Assembly: GCA_016710465.1 (NCBI GenBank)
Contig: JADJVS010000016.1
Coordinates: 496,001 to 560,000, forward strand
Length of the DNA stretch: 64,000 nt
Reading direction: 5' to 3'
From: Sulfuritalea sp.
GTDB lineage: Bacteria > Pseudomonadota > Gammaproteobacteria > Burkholderiales > Rhodocyclaceae
Below the pieces are notes generated by a model, which made no database searches, was not told the DNA's origin, and was given only the letters and a program-made list of their open reading frames with translations. Each line of letters begins with the position of its first letter. The first letter of the stretch is position 1. The translations under genes were made by a program, and so were the position numbers. Shown here piece after piece: positions 16,285 to 24,612 of the stretch.

Positions 16285-17886
16285 CTATCGAAGATCCTCG
16301 GACATGCGCTTCAGCAATTCGATTGCGCTCCAGCAGGCGCACGCACAAAAGCTAATGTCCGCCGGCGTTTCCTGCGCGGCGGGAATGTCAGTCATGTGCT
16401 GGCCGTAATTACCGAGGTTATAGAGGTAGTCGATCAGAAGCATCATTGGTCGCGACACTTTCTGCGTCACCTTGATTCGCCCTTGATCGCCGGCGGCGAC
16501 TCGCAGAATCCGTCTCCGGGTATTCTTGTCATTCAACTTCTGAAGAACTTCTGGGCCCATCCCGCCGCCGCCGACGTCCCACGCCTTAGTAAGCTGTTGC
16601 TGCATGGCCGCCGGCATTGCATTACTCGGACACTCAACCTCCCATGCGACGCTTAGTGCTTCCTCGGCGATGCTCCGAATCGACGTCAGTGCGGTTCTTT
16701 GGCCCCGAGCCAGGCCGTCGATCGCGTGTTCGATATAGCTTCTCGTATCGGTATCGCCTCCGGTGACCGCCGATAAACGTAGCTGCAGCAGGGTCTTCAA
16801 GCTGCGCAGTTCCGTGTCCGGATCCTTGAAAAGGTCTCGGAGATCCCGTCCGCGAGCCTCGTGTCCTGCCGCAAATTTCTGCATAAACCTGCACTGCACT
16901 TTGTAGCCACCGCCCTCTTGAGCGATGTATCCACGATCAGACAACAGCTGTTGTCTGATCGGCGGGAGTCCTCTGACGACGAGGGAATCCTCGGCGATAT
17001 CGAGCAAATCCCCCTGGGTTTCCTTGCCACAGTCATCCCAGAGCAGTGTCAGCGTGTCTTGCATCCATGCATCACCTGATATCTGTTCAACCCTTGATTC
17101 AACCAAGGGCCTATCAATTCGCGCAGGGGGGCAAGCGAATATGTCGCCACACAGTCGTGCGGCGAGAACCGGAATGCCTCCGGTCCAATCGAGAATCGCT
17201 TGTTTACTGCTCGGATCAACGCTGAACCCTGCCTCTCGTATTGGTGCAAGAAATTCATCAAGGTCGCTTGAACTGAATGGCCTCAGTGTGACAACGTTTG
17301 TGAAGTTGTTCCAGAAGTCCGAGGTACGTCCGTCCCGGCTCGGAATGCACTCACGGAGTCGACGGCGGCTGGAAAGGACGAACCGCAGATGATTCTTTTG
17401 CGCCAGACTACGGAGGTAGTCCCACAAATTTTTTGAGATTTGCGGCTGGCTGGCGAGGCGATCAAAATCATCAAGAAGAATCAGGATGCGCATTTCTTCA
17501 GCCGCCAACGAGTCAACAACGTCGCTTATGGTTCCGGCGGGATCACCCTCAGTATCCTGCAAGTAATCGTGATAGCTGTCATTGCCGATCTCCAGCAGAC
17601 ATCTATCCAACGCTTTTGCCAGTGCAATTTGGAAGGCGCGATCGGTTTCGGGCGTGTTGTGACGCAGATCCCAATTGATCACCACCCGGTAATGCGAACC
17701 CGGCGCCGTAAATCGCTGGGCCAGAGCCTGGATCAAAACGGACTTTCCAAAGTAACGCGGTGCCACCACCGAAATATGATCGGGCGTTTCCCGCTCGGCC
17801 AAGTCTCGCACTAGACCGGCAAGAACAGCGCTGCGTCCAAGCAACTTCGGTATATGTAAGCCTGGAAGCTCATACGGATCTGGCAT
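16285..17886 (-). CDS. STAND/AAA-type NTPase coupled to the methylase fusion
   Basis: This 533-residue protein has an NTPase module with P-loop APRYFGKSVL near residue 45 (alanine where the first glycine is usual), Walker B ILILLDDFDRL near 150 and a sensor stretch RFVLSSRRRLRE near 195. A winged-helix-like segment follows. The C-terminal 180 residues (from about EARGRDLRDLF) are helical and unassigned. It starts on a TGATG overlap with the 1325-residue fusion gene and precedes zorA by 82 bases. Its NTPase resembles the C-terminal NTPase of that fusion, so the two may form a mixed complex. I cannot name a known family member. Confidence 0.75.
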   Translation of the reverse strand: MPDPYELPGLHIPKLLGRSAVLAGLVRDLAERETPDHISVVAPRYFGKSVLIQALAQRFTAPGSHYRVVINWDLRHNTPETDRAFQIALAKALDRCLLEIGNDSYHDYLQDTEGDPAGTISDVVDSLAAEEMRILILLDDFDRLASQPQISKNLWDYLRSLAQKNHLRFVLSSRRRLRECIPSRDGRTSDFWNNFTNVVTLRPFSSSDLDEFLAPIREAGFSVDPSSKQAILDWTGGIPVLAARLCGDIFACPPARIDRPLVESRVEQISGDAWMQDTLTLLWDDCGKETQGDLLDIAEDSLVVRGLPPIRQQLLSDRGYIAQEGGGYKVQCRFMQKFAAGHEARGRDLRDLFKDPDTELRSLKTLLQLRLSAVTGGDTDTRSYIEHAIDGLARGQRTALTSIRSIAEEALSVAWEVECPSNAMPAAMQQQLTKAWDVGGGGMGPEVLQKLNDKNTRRRILRVAAGDQGRIKVTQKVSRPMMLLIDYLYNLGNYGQHMTDIPAAQETPADISFCACACWSAIELLKRMSEDLR

Positions 17887-20800
17887 CAGAGACTCCTTTC
17901 ACTACTTTCCTGAACAGCGCGTTCGCGCTGATCTTCAAAATCCTTGTTGCGGCTGATCCACAAGGCCAATAAAGGAACAGCCAACCGGTACTGGCCGTCC
18001 TTCTCCATGCGGATCAATTCAAGTTCGACCAGCTTCTTCAATTCATCTCCGACAAGCTCGTCGCGCTTTATCTTGACTCGGGCACGCACCAGTTCGTCTT
18101 CGATCATAGGCAAAGTCACCGGTGCTCCATCCGATCCCTGACACAGAAGATGGACGATGCAGAGGATGAAACGGGCACGCTCGCTGCCGGAAAAATCCCA
18201 GAACGCCTCGAAATGTTCGAGGCCGCTGACAAGGTCGCCGGCTGCATCCTCCACCACATCCAGCGAGACGGAAACCTGATTCGACTTGGCACAGCGATCG
18301 AATACCTGGCTGCAAAGCTGCTGAATCAGAAACGGCTGGCAGGCGCAAAGTTCGACGATGCGATCGACAACGCTTGGCGGGTAGATCAGACGCCCGGCCA
18401 CCGGCTCAGTCACGAGACGTCGGGCCTCATCACGGTCAATGGCTGTCACCTCTATCTTGCTACCCAGTCCGAAAAGAACCGACCAGTACTCCTTGCGCAT
18501 CTGGGTCATGCGCCGCGAACCGGTGAGTATCGCCGTTACGGCTGGATAGTTATTCAGGATGAAGCGTATGTTCTGCGGCACCTGTGAGCTCGTTACGCCC
18601 GAGTCGATCCCCTCCTGGATGCGATCGAACTCGTCAAGCATCAGGAGCAAGCGCCGAGGAGCTATCGTTTCGATTACCGCTTCGAGGAATTCCTTGAATG
18701 CCTCAAAAGGCGGAAACTCCTCAAGCGCATTCTTGAAGGCCCGGCGGAACTCCAGACGAAAGGGTTTCTTGGGGTCGTAGGGTGCCTGGATGGGCGGCCA
18801 GAAATTATGCCCGTAACGCAGTCCGGCCTCTGCAATCTGCTGCGCCAAGTGGGAGAAAACCTGTTCCGTTGGGATTCCCGGCCGTACCGAATCACCCGCT
18901 GCACCCTGAAAGTCGCATCGAGCAATAACCCAATCGGGAAGTACTTCGGGGCGCTCAAGCTGGAAAAGAATCGAACTTTTCCCTGCTCGCCGGTTGCCCT
19001 CAAGAAGGATTACATTTCGATGGGCACGATTCGCGAGATGCCTTTGAACCGAATTTACCACTGCCTCGCGGCCAAAAAACATCTCCGGACGAGTGATCGG
19101 TGTTCCGGTGACATAGGGGTTGGCCCCCAGGTCCTGCACTTCTTGCCTGCTATCCGATGGTTCTTGAACCGCCACGCTGACGGGGAACTCGCCAGAAGTT
19201 TCCTTGCCGTCGAGTCGCCTCGCGCTCCAGATCAATCGGAGGTCAAGGCGCGGTCCCTGCTCGACACGGACCCGAAAGCCTTGCTCCTCGCGGCCCCACT
19301 CAGCCAAGTAAGGAATCTTGAGCTGCTGATCGGTCGGCGCCACCTTGCAGAAAAAGTCGCGCAGCGGAAATGCCGTAAGATTTCTGACTAGCAACGAAAG
19401 CTGAGACTCCTCGTTGCTCGCTATCACTGCTGGCTCGACGGCGATCTCGATCCGGATTTCAGCGAGCATGGCGTCGATCGTGCGATCGAGCATCCGCACC
19501 AACGCCTCGGTCAGTTGCTTCGCCCGCCCGGTCCCGGTCTGGATGACCAGGCTGCTCGCGATCGAACTCATCGCTACACGAGCATGCAGCAGGATCGTGA
19601 CCTTCGCGACTCCTTCCGGGATATCGCTGATGCCTGCAATCTCTGACAGCCCTTGCGCGGCCGCCACTACCCACTTAGCAAGCTGAGGGTTTCCAGCTTC
19701 CTCATGCGCAACCTGATTGCGGATCGGCCGAATCGCTCGGGCAAACTGCTCCACAAGCAGCAGCAATTGGTCAGCCGGCAGCCCCTGGGCGGCGGCCACG
19801 TCAGCCGCCTCCTTCGAGTTTTCGAGCCAGCGCGCAACATAGTCAGAGCGCTTGTCGCGAATGATGCGCAGCAACTCGTTGAAGGCATCGACGCCTTCTT
19901 CGGTACTATCGACGACCATCCGCTGCAAGGGCAGCGGCGGCAACGGAATGCGCAAGGTTCGCAACGCCTTGACCGAAAGATTGGCAATTGTCGCGCCACG
20001 AGAGTGGCCGGCGAACCAGTCCTGATAAATCTGCGATTGAAGCAGCCGGGCGAGGAAGCGGTTGTCAATCGCGTCGCCGCCGCCATCGAATTTCAAGGTC
20101 GCAATACTCTTTGCAACGACAGCACCCGCGGCCTGGTGGCCGACGATACCCACTTTGCCAACCGTTCCGGTAATCGATACCAGAAGATCCCCGGCCTTGA
20201 CCGGTTCGCCCTTCCAGCGTGCGGCCACGGCTGGATTGGTCAGCAGGCGGGACGGCGCTTCGATCACGCCCTGAGCAATGTCACCGACCCGAATCAGCGG
20301 ATGATGGGGACCGTTACTGGCGCTCTCTGAATACTCGGAGATGTCTTCGCGCGAATAGCTGATACCGGAGACAACTTCACACACCTTGGCCAGTGGAACC
20401 AGTCGGATCGACCGATCTTCCTGGGTCAGTTGTTCAAGCAGGTCATCCAGTTCATCGGCGCCGGTCGGCTTGGGCGATAAGTCCCATTCGCGAGACTCGA
20501 TCGCCTTGAGCGGCGTTTCCCAGACGTTCTCCGCAAGTTTCGACGAATGGAAGTTCCTGGCCAGCTCGCTCGGCGACAGGGTGTTCAGGGCCGTCGACGT
20601 TGAGTCGTCCGTCCGGATCGCCGCGCAGGACATGAAGCGAACCCGAGCAGCCGGCCGCTCACGACGAAACACGAGTAAAGCGGATTCCATCGAGGTGTAA
20701 GGCTTGAACAGATTCGGTGGCAAGCCGATGACGCCGTCGACGCGGAATTCATCGAGCAGCATCTTTCGCACTCGCTTTTCCGAACCGGCACTAAACAGGA

Positions 20801-21863
20801 AGCTGGCCGGCAGCGCGACGATCGCGCGGCCAGCCGGACGCAAGGACGCAGCGATGTGCTGAATGAATAGCCCCTCGCTGCTCTTCGTCTGAATGTCGAA
20901 CGCAGCAGCACGCGAACCTTGATCAAGAACCCGCCACGGCGGCACTGCGAGAATGCAATCGAAGCCTTCGCGACTGGCATTCTTGATCTTCGGCCGTGAC
21001 AGCACATCACCGAGTTCCAGGGCTGGATGATCGATGCCAGCCAGCGTGATACGGACCATGCCGACAAACCAGTAATCGGGATAGTGATCGACGCCGAAAA
21101 TCGTGTCGGATTGCAACCCTTCCCATTGCCTCGTCGGGAGAAAGCGACTCTCCTCACGCAGCCGCTGGATCGCCGTCACCAGCAGGTTGCCGCTACCAAA
21201 GCAAGGATCGTAGATGCGCTCGCCGGGCTGCGGCCTTGCTACCTCGATGATCAAATCCGAAGCCGCCTGCGGCATGTAGAAAGCGCTGCGATCGGACGCC
21301 CCTTCGCGGATCATGGCGCCCAGCAACTGCTCGCCGACCTGCCGATCTTCTACGCGGTCGAAAGACATCTCGCCAACAAGTTCGACCATTTCATCGCGCA
21401 GTTCCGCAGGCAGTTCGAGCAGGCGCATCCAGGCATGCGCCATCCGCTCAATCTGTCGCACGAACGGCCCACTACGGATCATGTCAATCTTGGGCGCTAC
21501 GTATTTCTGAATGTAGCCGTCCTTACTTTCGTCATCCAGCGTGCCCAACGCCCCAGGCAGAAGAATTTCGTTGATCTGATGCGTCAGGCGTTCACCGCGA
21601 AGATCCTTGAGATTCTTCCAACGCAAGTCTTCCGGAATCGAAGAAGCGTACTCGCGCCCATCGAAGGCCGCCGCAGCTTCCTGCTCGCCTTCATAATGCT
21701 CAAGCCATCGCAAATACAACAAGATTGCCGCCGGGACAACCAGATCGCGGAAACTCAGGCGCGCGATGCGTGTGCGATCGAGCGCATTGCGCAAGCGACC
21801 AAGCATCTGCGCTACTGGAGCGGTGCCTTTGCCTTCCCCGAGCATTTTCTGCAGCGTGAGCAT
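17886..21863 (-). CDS. Methylase-like / TRD / STAND NTPase fusion protein
   Basis: At 1325 residues this is about 2.5 times the size of HsdM. Residues 1-450 look like an HsdM-type N6-adenine methylase: helical N-terminus, motif I YDPCFGSGN at 218-226, but motif IV reads AVPPW at 306-310 in place of NPPY/F. A single target-recognition-like unit follows at about 480-650 (LAKVCEVVSGISYSRED ... GDLLVSITGTVGKVG ... RIPLPPLPLQRMVV). A helical and beta-rich linker leads to a STAND-type NTPase with Walker A GNRRAGKSS near 950 and LLLMLDEFDR near 1073, then a winged-helix-like tail. It starts 6 bases after hsdS. The changed catalytic Asn suggests DNA recognition without methylation. No named family is recognised for the whole protein. 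Confidence 0.8.
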   Translation of the reverse strand: MLTLQKMLGEGKGTAPVAQMLGRLRNALDRTRIARLSFRDLVVPAAILLYLRWLEHYEGEQEAAAAFDGREYASSIPEDLRWKNLKDLRGERLTHQINEILLPGALGTLDDESKDGYIQKYVAPKIDMIRSGPFVRQIERMAHAWMRLLELPAELRDEMVELVGEMSFDRVEDRQVGEQLLGAMIREGASDRSAFYMPQAASDLIIEVARPQPGERIYDPCFGSGNLLVTAIQRLREESRFLPTRQWEGLQSDTIFGVDHYPDYWFVGMVRITLAGIDHPALELGDVLSRPKIKNASREGFDCILAVPPWRVLDQGSRAAAFDIQTKSSEGLFIQHIAASLRPAGRAIVALPASFLFSAGSEKRVRKMLLDEFRVDGVIGLPPNLFKPYTSMESALLVFRRERPAARVRFMSCAAIRTDDSTSTALNTLSPSELARNFHSSKLAENVWETPLKAIESREWDLSPKPTGADELDDLLEQLTQEDRSIRLVPLAKVCEVVSGISYSREDISEYSESASNGPHHPLIRVGDIAQGVIEAPSRLLTNPAVAARWKGEPVKAGDLLVSITGTVGKVGIVGHQAAGAVVAKSIATLKFDGGGDAIDNRFLARLLQSQIYQDWFAGHSRGATIANLSVKALRTLRIPLPPLPLQRMVVDSTEEGVDAFNELLRIIRDKRSDYVARWLENSKEAADVAAAQGLPADQLLLLVEQFARAIRPIRNQVAHEEAGNPQLAKWVVAAAQGLSEIAGISDIPEGVAKVTILLHARVAMSSIASSLVIQTGTGRAKQLTEALVRMLDRTIDAMLAEIRIEIAVEPAVIASNEESQLSLLVRNLTAFPLRDFFCKVAPTDQQLKIPYLAEWGREEQGFRVRVEQGPRLDLRLIWSARRLDGKETSGEFPVSVAVQEPSDSRQEVQDLGANPYVTGTPITRPEMFFGREAVVNSVQRHLANRAHRNVILLEGNRRAGKSSILFQLERPEVLPDWVIARCDFQGAAGDSVRPGIPTEQVFSHLAQQIAEAGLRYGHNFWPPIQAPYDPKKPFRLEFRRAFKNALEEFPPFEAFKEFLEAVIETIAPRRLLLMLDEFDRIQEGIDSGVTSSQVPQNIRFILNNYPAVTAILTGSRRMTQMRKEYWSVLFGLGSKIEVTAIDRDEARRLVTEPVAGRLIYPPSVVDRIVELCACQPFLIQQLCSQVFDRCAKSNQVSVSLDVVEDAAGDLVSGLEHFEAFWDFSGSERARFILCIVHLLCQGSDGAPVTLPMIEDELVRARVKIKRDELVGDELKKLVELELIRMEKDGQYRLAVPLLALWISRNKDFEDQRERAVQESSERSL

Positions 21864-21869
21864 ACGTGC

Positions 21870-23087
21870 CTAGAGTTCCCCCGCGAAAGCTTTGCGGAGG
21901 ATGGTGCCTCGCAAGCCTTCCGCTTCGCCAGACGCATACTCGGTTGCCAATGCGCGAATCAACTCGTGTGCAGCATCCAATCGACTGATGATTTGAGCTT
22001 GTTTGTGTAGCGAGGGCACTGGAAGGCGGACTTCCCGCAGGCGCTCTCCTGAAATCTTTACCATCGTTTGACTGGAGCCCAGCGCACGCGCCTTGATCTG
22101 TTTGCGGGCACTTGCGCTGCGTAATGCGTAAGCGAGATATCGGGGCAGGATATGGGCTCGATCGGCTTTGAGCTTGATGAGCAGATCGGGGTAGATCAGT
22201 CGTCCCGCCGGCTTTACCTCAGCCACGGCGGCCAGGCCCACAAGCTCAATCGTATTTGCACGTGACACGAACACGTCGCCTTCGTCGATGCCGAACTGCT
22301 GAGCGACGTTGTCAGGAAGTGCAATCGGCTTTTGAAACTCAACGCCCAAGTCAATGCCACGCACTGCTGTGAGCGTAAGCACAGCGCCGTCGGCTAGCCC
22401 CTCAGTGTCCTGCGCGATTGAGCGGCCGTTCCGCACCGATGTCACAAGCTCAGCCACCGTACGAATCGCCCAGCCTTCTTCGCCCGTCAAACTAGGATGT
22501 AATTCCGATTCGATCAACGAAGCCGACAAGTGCTTCTGCTGCGCTCGCGACGAATTTCGAAGCGATTCAATCTCCTCCATTCGCCCCATGCATTCCTTGA
22601 TGCGGGCGACGACGCGGCGCTGTTCGGGAAGCGGCGGAATGGCAATCTCGAAGTCCTTGAACTTCCCTCGCGGGATTTCAAGGAAAGTGGTCTTGCCCGC
22701 CAGTTCAATCAGATCACCGATATAGCGCCCCAGTAAATAGGCAAGGAACCAAGGACAGACCGCGTCCGCCTTGGGCGTGAGATTGATGAAGCCTTGGTTG
22801 GTTGCACAGTCGCGATCCGTGACAGCAATCTTTCCGATGCTGGCCCGGCTTGAAAACAGCACAGAGCCGGCCGGAAGCAACTTGGCGCTGCTATTCGCCA
22901 AACCGGCCGTAGTCAGCGTCTCAGCGACATTACCAAGTACATTGATCTTGCCAATAGGCGCGAGGTCAGTGGGCGTTACCCACGGAAGGTCGCCGCCAAA
23001 GTACGCGGCTTCGGTACGACTTGGGGTTCCTCCCCCTTGAATCGTGGCGATGTCTGTCAGCTTTACTGTGGTCCACCCTGCGGGCAT
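21870..23087 (-). CDS. hsdS: Type I restriction-modification specificity subunit
   Basis: HsdS selects the target sequence and assembles with HsdM and HsdR. The 405-residue protein has the usual two target-recognition domains. The first begins GWTTVKLTDIATIQGGGTPSR and the second begins GWAIRTVAELVTSVRNGRSI near residue 200. Each is followed by the conserved helical spacer, with IPPLPEQRRVVARIKECMGRMEEI near 150 and VPSLHKQAQIISRLDAAHELI near 370. It lies 3 bases after hsdM and 6 bases before the fusion gene. Both halves are intact, so a bipartite site is expected; the site itself cannot be read from sequence. Confidence 0.95.
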   Translation of the reverse strand: MPAGWTTVKLTDIATIQGGGTPSRTEAAYFGGDLPWVTPTDLAPIGKINVLGNVAETLTTAGLANSSAKLLPAGSVLFSSRASIGKIAVTDRDCATNQGFINLTPKADAVCPWFLAYLLGRYIGDLIELAGKTTFLEIPRGKFKDFEIAIPPLPEQRRVVARIKECMGRMEEIESLRNSSRAQQKHLSASLIESELHPSLTGEEGWAIRTVAELVTSVRNGRSIAQDTEGLADGAVLTLTAVRGIDLGVEFQKPIALPDNVAQQFGIDEGDVFVSRANTIELVGLAAVAEVKPAGRLIYPDLLIKLKADRAHILPRYLAYALRSASARKQIKARALGSSQTMVKISGERLREVRLPVPSLHKQAQIISRLDAAHELIRALATEYASGEAEGLRGTILRKAFAGEL

Positions 23088-23090
23088 CGG

Positions 23091-24563
23091 TCATTGCTCC
23101 AGCAAGATTTCAAGTTCACCGAGCAACTCAGTAATGCGGTCCTCTTTGGCCCGAATCGACTGAATCAGCTCCAGCGCCGGACGATGCTCATAGTCATCGA
23201 CCTTGTTCGGGTTCTTGGCCGAGAGGTCGTACCCCTTGGCCACGATGTCAGCCAGCGGTACGGCCCAGAAGTTCTCCCCTTCGCCTCGCTGCTGCCACTG
23301 AGACAAGAAGTCCGGCAACTGGTCGCCGGCAATCGGCTTACGCGTCTGCTTCAATTCGAAACCGTCATTGGTCAAGTCGTAGAACCAGACACTTTCGGTT
23401 CCGCGGCCGTCTTCACGCTTGTCGAAGAAGATTACGTTGGTTTTGACGCCCGTATAGGGCAGAAAGCAACCGGCCGGCAGCGACAATATGGTGTGCACAT
23501 CGAACTGCTCCAGCAACTCCTTGCGCACCTTCTGATCCGCGCCTCCTCGGAAAAGCACACCTTCCGGAACGACGACGCCGGCACGGCCACCCTTGGCCAG
23601 ATTGGCCATAATGTGTTGCAGGAACAGGCACTCGGTCGCACCGCTGCGAACGCGGAAATTGGTTTGCATTTCCTGCGCCATCTTCCCGCCGTAGGGTGGA
23701 TTGGCGAGGATGACCTTGCGCTTGTCCTTCTCGGCGATGTTCTGGCTATGCACTTCCAACGTGTTCGAGAGCTCCAGATTCGCGCCCTCGATGCCGTGCA
23801 GGATCATGTTCATCGATCCCAACAGATACGTCAGCGGCTTCAATTCCAGGCCGAAGAAGGTCTTGTGCTGCAAATCTTCCAACTGCCTGCCACTCAGGTT
23901 GCCATGCCGGCGGATGAAGTCGGCGACCTCGCCGAGAAAGCCCGCGGTACCAAAGCAGGGGTCATATACCGACTCCCCCGCTTTCGGTTGAACAACCTCG
24001 ACCATCGCACGAATGATGTGGCGTTGCGTGTAGAACTCGCCGGCGTAGCCTGCCGAGTCGGCCGCGACGCGCTTCAGCAGGTCCTCGTAAATCTCCGACA
24101 GGACGATCACATCGGTCTGGTCAGAAAAATGGAGCTTGTCTACCTGCTGTACGACCTTGGCGAAGCTCACACCGCGTCGACTGTAGTTGCGGACGTTGTC
24201 GAAAATGCGACGGAAGCGCTGCGCGAGGGCATCGTCGCCCAGGCCCTTTTTCGGGTCCGGGCTAGTGAGCTTGATCCAGAGCTTGCCGTCGACGAACTCC
24301 AGCATGTCGTCGGGGTGATCGGTGTTCTTGGCCCATGACGACCATGCAAACTTGCCGGCGAGGCGGCGCTCGTAGACTTTGTCGTCAAAGCCGGCCTCGG
24401 CCTCCTTGCTGGTTTCGGCTTCGTCGAATGCCTTGAGGAAAAACAGCCAAGCGAGTTGTTCTACGTAGTTGCGCGCATCGACACCTTCGGAATTCATCTG
24501 GTCGCAGGCGTTCTTGACTATCTGCTGGACTTCCTGGCGGCGGTGGTCGGTTTTCTTGTTCAT
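23091..24563 (-). CDS. hsdM: Type I restriction-modification methylase subunit
   Basis: HsdM transfers a methyl group to N6 of adenine in the site chosen by HsdS. The 490-residue protein has the helical N-terminal domain (VEQLAWLFFLKAFDEAE), motif I YDPCFGTAGF near 200, and an intact catalytic motif IV ILANPPYGGKM near 289. LFRGGADQKVRKELLEQ and LPAGCFLPYTGVKTNVIFF then follow, both typical of HsdM. The gene follows hsdR by 49 bases. That gap holds a weak possible sigma70 -10 (GATATA), which might allow some methylase without the restriction subunit. Order R-M-S is common in type I systems. Confidence 0.96.
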   Translation of the reverse strand: MNKKTDHRRQEVQQIVKNACDQMNSEGVDARNYVEQLAWLFFLKAFDEAETSKEAEAGFDDKVYERRLAGKFAWSSWAKNTDHPDDMLEFVDGKLWIKLTSPDPKKGLGDDALAQRFRRIFDNVRNYSRRGVSFAKVVQQVDKLHFSDQTDVIVLSEIYEDLLKRVAADSAGYAGEFYTQRHIIRAMVEVVQPKAGESVYDPCFGTAGFLGEVADFIRRHGNLSGRQLEDLQHKTFFGLELKPLTYLLGSMNMILHGIEGANLELSNTLEVHSQNIAEKDKRKVILANPPYGGKMAQEMQTNFRVRSGATECLFLQHIMANLAKGGRAGVVVPEGVLFRGGADQKVRKELLEQFDVHTILSLPAGCFLPYTGVKTNVIFFDKREDGRGTESVWFYDLTNDGFELKQTRKPIAGDQLPDFLSQWQQRGEGENFWAVPLADIVAKGYDLSAKNPNKVDDYEHRPALELIQSIRAKEDRITELLGELEILLEQ

Positions 24564-24612
24564 CCGTGATCCGGTTTCGATATATCTGAGATTGAGAGCG
24601 CGAACCTAGACG

